Assembly: GCF_041053105.1 (NCBI RefSeq)
Contig: NZ_CP163444.1
Location: 8,092,501-8,156,500, forward strand
Origin: Streptomyces sp. R44
GTDB lineage: Bacteria > Actinomycetota > Actinomycetes > Streptomycetales > Streptomycetaceae
Length of the DNA: 64,000 bases
Reading direction: 5' to 3'
This document shows, piece by piece, positions 9,416-17,597 of this stretch (position 1 is its first letter; each line of letters opens with the position of its first letter). The position numbers were made by a program, and so were the translations under genes. Below the pieces are notes generated by a model. That model did not search any database and was not told the origin of the DNA. It saw nothing but the letters and a program-made list of their open reading frames with translations.

Positions 9416-12400
9416 GCCCGTCCCCCGATGCCGGCCACCAGCGGACGCCGGCGCCGCTGCACGGCCTGGAGCGCCGGGCGGCGAAGGCGGCGCCCGCGGT
9501 GGACCACCGCCTGGAGGCCGAGGCGGACCGGTTCGCCGGGACCCTCGCGGACCGTCGCACGGCGGGCGACGCGGGGCCGGTGCGTCCGATGCCGCCGCTG
9601 CCCGTGTCCGCCCCTCCTCCGCCCGGCTCCGCCGGCGCGCCCCTGGACGCGCACACACGGCGCGAGATGGAGTCCCGGCTGGGCTGGGACCTCACGCACG
9701 TCCGCGTGCACACCGGCAGGCAGGCCGCCGAGTCGGCCGCCGCCCTCGGCGCCCGGGCGTACACGACCGGCCCGCACATCGTCTGCGGCGGCGGCGAGGA
9801 CCCCGCCTCGGCGTCCGGGCGCCGCCTGCTCGCCCACGAACTGGCCCACGTGGCGCAGCAGGCCCGTGGCGAGGGCCACGGCACGGTCCATCTCAAACCC
9901 CAGGCCCCGCCGAAACCGAAGACCCCCGCCGCCCGGCTGTTCCCGCTGAAAGTGACGCGCGTGATGTCCCCGCCGGAGCTGCTGCGCGAGTTCGTCCGGC
10001 AGTACTACCGGGCCACGAGCGAGCAGGAGGTCGACCGGCGCCTCGCCTGGTGGCACTGGGAAGCCGGGCGCGTCCGGTCGGCGACCGCCGACGACGTCCG
10101 CAGGGGAGAAATCCAGCTGCGCGTCACCGACGTCACGCAGGCCGCCGCGGAACGCCTGGCCCCGGCCGAGCAGGCCCAGGTCAACGAGGAGGCGAACGTC
10201 CGGTTCTGGCGCGAGAGCGGCCTCGCGCCGGGAACGAAGCTGGGCACCGGCCCCGAGGACGCCCCACTGCGCGCGCGGTGGCTGGGCGCCCGGGCCGACG
10301 TCCTCCAGGAGCACGAACAGCGCCGGGAGATGGCGGCGCTGCCCGAGGACATCCGGCGCGTCCTGTTCAGCGGCACGCGGACCCTGGCCCCGGCGGAGTA
10401 CGAGACCGTCCTGCGGATCGCACGGAAGCTGAGCGCGCTGGACCAGGCGCAGCGGGCGGAGTACCTCAGCCGCGTCAACGCGGGCACGAACGACTGGTCC
10501 GAACTCGACGCCTCGATCGAGAGGTTCACGGTCCAGCAACACGCCCGGGAGAACGAGGCGCTCCGGACCAGGGAGGCGGAGGCGACCCTCTTCGGCTGCG
10601 AGGACCTGTACGAGCTGTGGGCCCGCCGCAACCGCCTGCGGGCGGCGGCGGTCTTCGCCATGGGGCCCTACGCGGGAGTCTCCGCAGGCGCGCCGGCCGA
10701 ACTGCAGGAGGCCGGAACCCGCTTCCAGGAAGGCCTCGCACGGCACGGCTTCGCCGACGAGGCGGCGTTCCTCGCCGCGATGGAGACGTACCGGCTGCGG
10801 TTCAGGTCCGAGGCCGTCCAGCTCGGCCTCGACGTCCTGGCCCGCTACGACCACCTCCTCTACGAGGAGCGGCTGCGGCTGAACAGCCCCGGATACGCGG
10901 AGAAGATGGTCGCCGGCATCGCGGCGACGCAGGCGGGCGCCCAGTACACGGCGGCGGCCGAGCAGGAATCCCTCGCCCGGCTCATCGAGTCGACGGCGGA
11001 CCCCGAGTCGATGCGCGAGCGGCTCCGTGCCCACCAGGAGGCCTTCCGCCACCGCGAGGAGGCCGCCTCGCTGCGCGGCTCGGCCGCGGCGGCGGTGGTG
11101 ACCGCCTCCGGCGACGACCCGCTCGTCGACCCCGAACAGCTGGGCCGGGCCACCGACCGCGAGAAGCTGACGCGGCTCGACGCCCCCGCCGCCCGGCAGT
11201 ACCTGCTCGACGTGACGGCGGAGCGGCTCGCGGACACGGGCAGGGCCCGCCGCGAGTTCATCGACGACCCCGAGCGGGTGTTCAGCCAGTCGCCGCTCGT
11301 CGAGGCGACCAAGCGGACCCAAGGGGTGGACGAGGACACGATCTACGCCTGGATCGTCCGCGACCACCTGGAGGCGGTCCGCCAACGGCACATCTTCTCC
11401 GCCGTCGTCGTCGGCATCATCTCCGTCGTACTGATGGCGCTGGTGCCGGGCGGGGGCTGGCTGGCGGCGGCCGCTCTGGTCGCGAACACGGCGATCAGCG
11501 GGTACCAGGCGATCGAGGCGATCGAGGAGTACCGCAAGGAGGCCGTCGAGTACCGACTGGCCTTCCTCTCGGAGGAGCCGTCGCTGTTCTGGGTGGGGGT
11601 CGCCGTCGCCGCGGCCGCCGTCGACCTCGGGATGACGACGGGCGCCCTGCTGAAGATGTCGGCGAAGGGCCTCACCGCGCTCGAAGGGCCGCTGCGCGAG
11701 TTCTCCGCGGCCACGGACATCGAGACGGCCACCACTCGCTACCAGGCGCTCAGCGCCCGGATCCGGACGGTCGAGGACCTGACGCCGGAGGTCAAGGCCG
11801 CGGTCCAGGAGGCCGGCGCCGCGAAGCTCGCGTTCGAGACGGCGGTGGGCCGGGCCATGGGAAAGCTCGGATCGCTGCCGATCTTCAACCCGGACTGGTA
11901 CAAGGCCGTCTACTACGGCCTCAAGACGGGGGTGAGGACACTCGCCAGATTCCGCAAGGAGCCGCGGCTCTACGCGCTCATGGGCGATGTCACCCAGATG
12001 TCCGCGGCGACGCGGGCCGAACTCGAGACGGCGTTCGGCCGGCTCCAGAAGATCGTCGCGACGGCCGAACGCACGGGCATGGACGACGCCACGGCCCTGC
12101 GGTACGTGGACCGGCTCGCCGACGAACGGGAGGCGGGCCAGAGCGCCTTCGAAGCGCTCATGAAGGACATGAAGGAGTGGCGGCCGCCGACTCCCCAGCA
12201 GGTCCGGGCCGAGGCGAGGCTCGGCGAGGCGAGCGAGCTTCTCGCGGATCTGGGCCAGGAGAGGGCCGGACTGCTCGCCGAGCGGGCGGCCCGGCCGAGG
12301 ACGCCCTCGGGCGCGGTCGACACCGAGCGGATCGGGGAGATCGACGCCCGGCTGAGAGAGCTCGACGACGAGGTCGTCCGCAGCGGCCCGGACCAGGGCA

Positions 12401-12867
12401 GGGTGCTGCGCGAAGGAGAGCTCACCCGTGCCCGGCACGGCCTGGACGCGGCGCAGGAGCTCGCGGAGGCCGCACGGGTCAGGCCGACGGTCCGGATGCG
12501 GCAGTACTTCAACGCCTCACGGGAGAAGGCCGCGGTCGCGGTCGCGAAGACCGACCAGGTGGGACCGCTGCTGCGGACCCCCTCCGGGCTCGACGTCGAT
12601 CACGTCGTCTCGCTCCAGCGCATCTCCGAGATGCCGGGCTTCGAGAAGCTGAGACCCCATGAGATCAGGGCCCTCGCCGTCCGCGAGGACAACCTCGTGC
12701 GCATGGACGCCCTCGCGAACGCTTCCAAGGGCGACCGCAGCTGGCGGACGTGGAAGCAGGCCGGGTACTACTACGGGCCCGATGTCATCGAGAAGTGGGC
12801 GGCCAAGGACGCCGAGCTGACGAAGACGATCCAGGACTGGATCCAGGCGACGGTCCGCGGCCGCTGA
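9412..12867 (+). CDS. DUF4157 (eCIS core) protein with C-terminal HNH-like nuclease domain, probable eCIS effector
   Basis: A 1151-residue modular protein. I place the start at GTG 9412, overlapping the previous stop as GTGA; an in-frame extension further upstream would run back through the DUF6519 gene and is a shadow. After a Pro-rich leader comes a DUF4157 domain (about residues 75-150: LDAHTRREMESRLGWDLTHV, RVHTGRQAAESAAALGARAY) with the metalloprotease-like HELAH at 142-146. A long, charged, helix-rich middle contains one hydrophobic stretch (about 661-697, AVVVGIISVVLMALVPGGGW). The C-terminus (about 1055-1115) carries LDVDHVVSL with H1064, then DNLVRMDALANASKGDRSW with N1094, N1103 and K1106, an HNH/beta-beta-alpha-metal nuclease pattern. 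DUF4157 is known to mark cargo of extracellular contractile injection systems, so a nuclease toxin is the inferred role. Confidence 0.8.
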   Translation: MSPSPDAGHQRTPAPLHGLERRAAKAAPAVDHRLEAEADRFAGTLADRRTAGDAGPVRPMPPLPVSAPPPPGSAGAPLDAHTRREMESRLGWDLTHVRVHTGRQAAESAAALGARAYTTGPHIVCGGGEDPASASGRRLLAHELAHVAQQARGEGHGTVHLKPQAPPKPKTPAARLFPLKVTRVMSPPELLREFVRQYYRATSEQEVDRRLAWWHWEAGRVRSATADDVRRGEIQLRVTDVTQAAAERLAPAEQAQVNEEANVRFWRESGLAPGTKLGTGPEDAPLRARWLGARADVLQEHEQRREMAALPEDIRRVLFSGTRTLAPAEYETVLRIARKLSALDQAQRAEYLSRVNAGTNDWSELDASIERFTVQQHARENEALRTREAEATLFGCEDLYELWARRNRLRAAAVFAMGPYAGVSAGAPAELQEAGTRFQEGLARHGFADEAAFLAAMETYRLRFRSEAVQLGLDVLARYDHLLYEERLRLNSPGYAEKMVAGIAATQAGAQYTAAAEQESLARLIESTADPESMRERLRAHQEAFRHREEAASLRGSAAAAVVTASGDDPLVDPEQLGRATDREKLTRLDAPAARQYLLDVTAERLADTGRARREFIDDPERVFSQSPLVEATKRTQGVDEDTIYAWIVRDHLEAVRQRHIFSAVVVGIISVVLMALVPGGGWLAAAALVANTAISGYQAIEAIEEYRKEAVEYRLAFLSEEPSLFWVGVAVAAAAVDLGMTTGALLKMSAKGLTALEGPLREFSAATDIETATTRYQALSARIRTVEDLTPEVKAAVQEAGAAKLAFETAVGRAMGKLGSLPIFNPDWYKAVYYGLKTGVRTLARFRKEPRLYALMGDVTQMSAATRAELETAFGRLQKIVATAERTGMDDATALRYVDRLADEREAGQSAFEALMKDMKEWRPPTPQQVRAEARLGEASELLADLGQERAGLLAERAARPRTPSGAVDTERIGEIDARLRELDDEVVRSGPDQGRVLREGELTRARHGLDAAQELAEAARVRPTVRMRQYFNASREKAAVAVAKTDQVGPLLRTPSGLDVDHVVSLQRISEMPGFEKLRPHEIRALAVREDNLVRMDALANASKGDRSWRTWKQAGYYYGPDVIEKWAAKDAELTKTIQDWIQATVRGR

Positions 12868-12988
12868 CCGCTGACGGGGGCGCGGGATCACCCTTTCGAG
12901 TCGCTTGGCCGGGGCCGGAGAGGGTAGTGCGCAGACGCCGGGCCGCGCAGCGCCGTCCGGCGGACGACCTGCGGCGACGGGGAGAGGG

Positions 12989-13777
12989 ATGGCCAAGGAC
13001 CTGTCACTTCCGGTGCCCGCACTGCGCCTGCTCGGCACCTTCGGCCTCGACCTCGCGGACGGCGGGCGAGCGGGCGTCGAAGCCCCCGGGCAGCGGGTGC
13101 TGGCCTTCCTGGGGCTCAACCGGTGCACCACCCGCGGCATCCTCGCCGGCACCATGTGGCCCCACGCCACCGAGGCCCATGCGCAGGGCAGCCTGCGCTC
13201 CGCGCTGTGGCGGCTGCGCCGCGCCGGCGCCGGGGTCGTCGAGAGCCGTGGCGAGGTGCTGTCGCTGTCCGAGGACGTCACGGTCGACGTGCGCGTGTGC
13301 GTCCGTGCCGCCCTGTCGGTGGTGAACGACGCGGAACCGCGCGACGAGGCGGGCCTCGGCCTGCTGGCCGCCGGCGACCTGCTGCCCGGATGGGACGAGG
13401 AGTGGGTGGTCGTCGAACGCGAACGGCTGCGCCAACTGCGGCTGCACGCGCTGGAGGCGCTGAGCGCCCGTCTGTCCCGGGACGGCCGCCACGCGCTCGC
13501 CCTCGACGCCGCGCTGATCTGCGTGGGCATCGATCCCCTGCGCGAGAGCGCACACCGGGCGGTCGTCGCCGTCCACCTCGCCGAGCACAACACCGCCGAG
13601 GCCGTCCGCCACTACGAGACCTTCCGCGCCCTGGTCCGCGAGGAACTGTCCATCGAACCCTCCCCGCAGTTCACCGCGATGCTCCCCCCGTCCGTCCTCC
13701 GCCGCCCACCCCGCCTCGTCCGCCCCTCTCCGCCGCCGCCCCTCCCCGACCCGGGCCGCGTCCGCCCCGTCATGTGA
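12989..13777 (+). CDS. SARP-type transcriptional regulator (winged helix plus BTAD domain)
   Basis: A 262-residue stand-alone Streptomyces antibiotic regulatory protein type activator. I chose ATG 12989 because GGAGAGGG lies directly before it; an ATG at 12905 would add a low-complexity tail. The N-terminal half (LRLLGTFGLDLADGG, then LRSALWRLRRAGAGVV) is the OmpR-like winged-helix DNA-binding domain. The C-terminal half (DLLPGWDEEWVVVERERLRQ, then HALEALSARLSRDGRHALAL) is the bacterial transcriptional activator (BTAD) helical domain. The tail is Pro/Arg-rich. It lies about 120 bases after the DUF4157 gene on the same strand and could control the injection-system operon, which is inference from location. 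Confidence 0.8.
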   Translation: MAKDLSLPVPALRLLGTFGLDLADGGRAGVEAPGQRVLAFLGLNRCTTRGILAGTMWPHATEAHAQGSLRSALWRLRRAGAGVVESRGEVLSLSEDVTVDVRVCVRAALSVVNDAEPRDEAGLGLLAAGDLLPGWDEEWVVVERERLRQLRLHALEALSARLSRDGRHALALDAALICVGIDPLRESAHRAVVAVHLAEHNTAEAVRHYETFRALVREELSIEPSPQFTAMLPPSVLRRPPRLVRPSPPPPLPDPGRVRPVM

Positions 13778-13849
13778 CAGGTCTGTCCGAGGGGCGCTCC
13801 CTGATGTGATCATGATGTCTTCGCAGAGGTCGAGTGGGGGGATCAGAGC

Positions 13850-16417
13850 ATGGACTTCGTGCTGCCGTTGGACGCTGCCGCCGCGACACTGGAGACGGCC
13901 GGGGGCAAGGGGGCGGCGCTGTCCGAGCTCGCGCGCGGCGGGCTTCCGGTGCCGGGCGGGTTCCATGTGACGACCGCCGCCTACCAGGAGTTCGTCTCCT
14001 CGACCGGGGTGGCGGACCGCATCCGCGCCGAACTCGCCGTCGCGTCCGGACCGGACGACGGCCCGGACACCGGCGCGGGTGCCCGCATCCGGGCGCTGTT
14101 CGACGAGGGCCCGCTCCCCGCCGCTCTGGAGCGGGCCGTCTCGAAGGCGTACGCGGAACTCGGTGACGGCGCCCGCACGGTCGCCGTGCGGTCCTCGGCC
14201 ACGGCGGAGGACCTGCCCGACCTGTCCTTCGCCGGCCAGCAGGACACGTACCTGAACATCACCGGCGAGAGCGCCCTGCTAGCTGCCGTCCGCCGCTGCT
14301 GGGCCTCCCTGTGGACCGACCGCGCCCTCGCGTACCGGGCCAGGGCGGGCATCGCGCACGAGGACGTCTCGCTCGCCGTGGTGGTGCAGGAGCTGGTGGC
14401 CGCCGACGCCGCCGGGGTGATGTTCACCGTCGACCCGCTCGGCGGGCGGGCCGACCGGCTCGTGGTCAACGCCGCCTGGGGACTGGGCGAAGCCGTCGTC
14501 AGCGGACTGGTCACCCCGGACACCCTGGTCGTCGACCGGGCGGACCTGTCCGTCGTGGAGGAACGTGTCGCCGCCAAGGAGGTGATGACCGTCCCCACCG
14601 CCGACGGCACCGCCGAGCGTCCGGTCCCCGCCGACCGGCGCGAGGCTCCGGTCCTCACCGCCGCGGAGGCCGGTGAACTGGCTCGGCTCGGGCTCGCGAT
14701 CGAGGAACTGTACGGGGAGCCCCGCGATGTCGAGTGGGCGCGCGAGGCAGGTGCCTTCCGCATCCTCCAGGCACGCCCGATCACCACGGTCGCGGAGCCC
14801 GGGCCCGAGGTGTGGAACGACAGCACCGGCACCGACTCGCTGTGGACGAGCGCCAACCTGGGCGAGGCCGTCCCGGACGTGATGACGCCCGCGACCTGGT
14901 CGTTCGTCAAGGCGTTCATGGGCGACGTCATGGTCGGGGCCACCCTGGAGGGACGCCCGATGTACGGGAACATCGGCGGCCGCTTCTACATGAACCTCAG
15001 CGTCACGGCCACCCTCGCGGCGGCGTTCGGGCAGGGCCGGAAGTTCGCCCGGGCCAACGAGCTGGTGTTCGGTCGTCTTCCGGAGGGCGTGGCCGTTCCG
15101 CTGCTGCCCGCGTCCCGGCTGCGGGTCTGGCGCGACACCCTCGGCGAGGCGTTCGCGGTGATGAGCCGCATCCGCGCGAACGGGAAGCTGCTGCCCGCGT
15201 TCCTGGAGGAGGCGCCCGAACGCTGCGAGGCGCTGCGGGCCCGCGTCGCCGGCGCGGAGACCGCGGGGGACCTGTCGGCACTGTGGGCGACGGAGGTGGC
15301 TCCGTACTTCCGGCGCTGCTGCCACATGCTCCAGGCCGCCACCCGCCAGGGCGGCGACTCCCTGGTCAGGGTACGCGGCACCCTGGAGTCCCTGGTGGGC
15401 GAAGAGGCCGCCGACCTCATGACCACCGGCCTCGGCGACGAGGGCGAACTGGCCAGTATGGGGCCGCTGCTCGGCCTGGAACGGCTCGCCCGCGGCGAGA
15501 CCGACCGCGACGCCTACACCCGCGCCTACGGGCACCGCGGCCCGCACGAGTTCGAGGTGTCCCTCCCGCGGCCCGCCGAGGACGCGCGGTGGATCGACCG
15601 GCAGCTCGCCGCCCTGAGCACGGTGGAGGAGGACGCCGCACTGCGGATCGGACGGCAGACGGCGGCCCGCGCGGCGGCGTGGGAGCGCCTGGCCGTCGCA
15701 CACCCCCGGCGGGTGGCGGGCATCCGCGCCGCGGTGAACACCTGGGCCGCCTCGGCACGCCTGCGGGAGGCCGCCCGCACCGAGGTAGCCCGCGTCTTCT
15801 GGCTGCTGCGCACGTTCGTCCTGCGCGCCGGAGAGATCAGCGGGGCGGGGGAGGACCTGTTCTTCCTGTCCCGCGAGGAGATCCTCACCGTCCTCGGCGG
15901 CGACCGGGCCCCGCTCGCCGCGGTGCCGGCCCGCCGCGCCGCGTACGAGACCTATCGCGCGCTCCCCGTCTACCCGACCCTGATCCGGGGCGAGTTCGAC
16001 CCGGATGTCTGGGCCGCCGACCCGAACCGGCGGGCCGACCTGTTCGACGCCCACGACACGACGCCCGCCACGGACACGGTCGCGGGCTCGCCCGCGTCCG
16101 CCGGGGTGGTGGAGGGCATCGCCCGGGTCGTCGCCGGCATCGAGCAGGGCGAGGCCGTCCGGCCGGGCGAGATCCTGGTCACCACGGTGACCAACATCGG
16201 CTGGACGCCGCTGTTCACAAGGATCTCGGCGATCGTGACGGATGTCGGCGCGAACCTCTCGCACGCCTCGATCGTGGCCCGGGAGCTCGGCATCCCGGCC
16301 GTGGTGGGCTGCGGGAACGCCACGACACGCATCCGGACGGGGGACAGGATCCGGGTGGACGGCGGCCGCGGGACCGTCGACGTCCTGGAGGCGACGACGG
16401 CACCCGAACCCGTGTGA
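13850..16417 (+). CDS. PEP-utilising/rifampin-phosphotransferase-like enzyme
   Basis: An 855-residue three-part phosphotransfer enzyme of the PEP synthase/pyruvate phosphate dikinase superfamily. The N-terminal ATP-binding domain has GGKGAALSELARGGLPVPGG and VRSSATAEDLPDLSFAGQQD. The middle (about 330-740) replaces the PEP-synthase core and resembles the substrate domain of rifampin phosphotransferase. The C-terminal swivelling phosphohistidine domain has DVGANLSHASIVARELGIPA with H805 as expected carrier. Length and domain order match rifampin phosphotransferases (about 860 residues) better than PEP synthase, which ends in a TIM barrel. I do not see the rifamycin-associated palindrome often found before such genes, so resistance is not assured. 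A GGGGGGATC site precedes the ATG. Confidence 0.75.
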   Translation: MDFVLPLDAAAATLETAGGKGAALSELARGGLPVPGGFHVTTAAYQEFVSSTGVADRIRAELAVASGPDDGPDTGAGARIRALFDEGPLPAALERAVSKAYAELGDGARTVAVRSSATAEDLPDLSFAGQQDTYLNITGESALLAAVRRCWASLWTDRALAYRARAGIAHEDVSLAVVVQELVAADAAGVMFTVDPLGGRADRLVVNAAWGLGEAVVSGLVTPDTLVVDRADLSVVEERVAAKEVMTVPTADGTAERPVPADRREAPVLTAAEAGELARLGLAIEELYGEPRDVEWAREAGAFRILQARPITTVAEPGPEVWNDSTGTDSLWTSANLGEAVPDVMTPATWSFVKAFMGDVMVGATLEGRPMYGNIGGRFYMNLSVTATLAAAFGQGRKFARANELVFGRLPEGVAVPLLPASRLRVWRDTLGEAFAVMSRIRANGKLLPAFLEEAPERCEALRARVAGAETAGDLSALWATEVAPYFRRCCHMLQAATRQGGDSLVRVRGTLESLVGEEAADLMTTGLGDEGELASMGPLLGLERLARGETDRDAYTRAYGHRGPHEFEVSLPRPAEDARWIDRQLAALSTVEEDAALRIGRQTAARAAAWERLAVAHPRRVAGIRAAVNTWAASARLREAARTEVARVFWLLRTFVLRAGEISGAGEDLFFLSREEILTVLGGDRAPLAAVPARRAAYETYRALPVYPTLIRGEFDPDVWAADPNRRADLFDAHDTTPATDTVAGSPASAGVVEGIARVVAGIEQGEAVRPGEILVTTVTNIGWTPLFTRISAIVTDVGANLSHASIVARELGIPAVVGCGNATTRIRTGDRIRVDGGRGTVDVLEATTAPEPV

Positions 16418-16460
16418 TGCCTCGGCCGACCGCCTGACCGAACCCCCAGCGTACGAACGG

Positions 16461-17597
16461 ATGAACCCACCGGTGCCCCAGCACGCCCAGGCCATGCGCC
16501 GCCACTTCCATGAGGCCGCGGCACGACGCGGCTTCTCGGTCGCCCCCGCGCAGGAGGCCGCCGTCGAACGGCTCGCCCACCTGGCCGCCGAACTCGCCCG
16601 GCCGGCCTGGACCTTCCCCAGGCCGCCCCGCGACCTCTACGTCTGGGGCCCGGTCGGCCGGGGGAAGTCCTGGCTCGTGGACACCTTCTACGAAGGACTG
16701 CCCACCCCGCGCAAGCGCCGCCTGCACTTCCACGACTTCTTCCGCCGGCTGCACGACGGGGTGACCCGGCCGGGCGCCCGCCACGACGGACAGAGCGCCG
16801 TCGACAGCGCACTCGACGAGCTGATCGGCGACAGCAGGGTCCTGGTCTTCGACGAGTTCCACGCACACGACGCGGGCGACGCGATGCTGATCGCGCGCCT
16901 GTTCCGCACGCTGCTCGACCGCCGGATCACCCTGGTCACCACCTCGAACTACCCGCCCGCCGGACTGATGCCGGACCCGCTCTATCACCACCTGTTCGAG
17001 CCGACCATCCAGCTCATCGAGGAGCGGATGGACGTCCTGGACGTCACGGGGCCGGTGGACTTCCGCCGCGTCGCGGCGCCCGCCGCGGCGGACGGCGGCC
17101 GCCGGTTCGCGACGGGCCTGTGTCTGCCTCCGGGCGACCCCGGCCTGGATGAGCTGGGCCTCCCCGCCCCGGAGCCCGCGGAGGCCACCGCCGTCCAGGC
17201 CCATCTGCGGGAGCTGCCGGCCCGCGCGGTGCGCGGAGAGCTCGTCTGGCTCGCCTTCGACGCCCTGTGCGAGGCCGCGACGGGAGTGCCCGACTACCTC
17301 GCCCTCGCCGAACGGTTCCCCACCCTGGTCCTGGACGGTGTGCCGCCGCTGGCCGAGGCCTCCGCGGACGGACGGCAGCGGTTCGCGAACCTCGTCGACG
17401 TGGCCTGCGACCGTGACGTCCGGCTCGTCCTCATCGGCGCCGACCCCCTGACCGGCCTCTCCGCCGGCCAGGCCCTCACCCGCGACCTGGACCGCACGGC
17501 AAGCCGCCTCGCGATGCTCCGGCGGACGGACCGAGCTCCGGTTCCTCCTCCCGTCACCCCTGACCGTGCCGCGCGATCACGACCGGCTCCTCGATGA
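16461..17597 (+). CDS. ZapE/AFG1-family P-loop ATPase
   Basis: A 378-residue AAA-type ATPase of the AFG1/ZapE family, which in other bacteria affects cell division and in mitochondria protein quality control. The Walker A motif is GPVGRGKSW (about residues 63-71) and Walker B is VLVFDEFHAHD. Sensor-like TLVTTSNYPPAGL and the family segment LYHHLFEPTIQLIEERMDVL are present. ATG 16461 was preferred because upstream in-frame sequence belongs to the previous gene's 3' end. Its last 44 bases overlap the convergent metallophosphoesterase gene. Confidence 0.85.
   Translation: MNPPVPQHAQAMRRHFHEAAARRGFSVAPAQEAAVERLAHLAAELARPAWTFPRPPRDLYVWGPVGRGKSWLVDTFYEGLPTPRKRRLHFHDFFRRLHDGVTRPGARHDGQSAVDSALDELIGDSRVLVFDEFHAHDAGDAMLIARLFRTLLDRRITLVTTSNYPPAGLMPDPLYHHLFEPTIQLIEERMDVLDVTGPVDFRRVAAPAAADGGRRFATGLCLPPGDPGLDELGLPAPEPAEATAVQAHLRELPARAVRGELVWLAFDALCEAATGVPDYLALAERFPTLVLDGVPPLAEASADGRQRFANLVDVACDRDVRLVLIGADPLTGLSAGQALTRDLDRTASRLAMLRRTDRAPVPPPVTPDRAARSRPAPR

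Noticed and set aside
13785..13805. GAGGGGCGCTCCCT as a CebR-type box
   Set aside because: It resembles the core but lacks the TGGGAG half; the adjacent gene is not a sugar gene.
13778..13849. Rifamycin-associated element before the phosphotransferase-like gene
   Set aside because: No matching palindrome is visible; only a short TGATCA is present.
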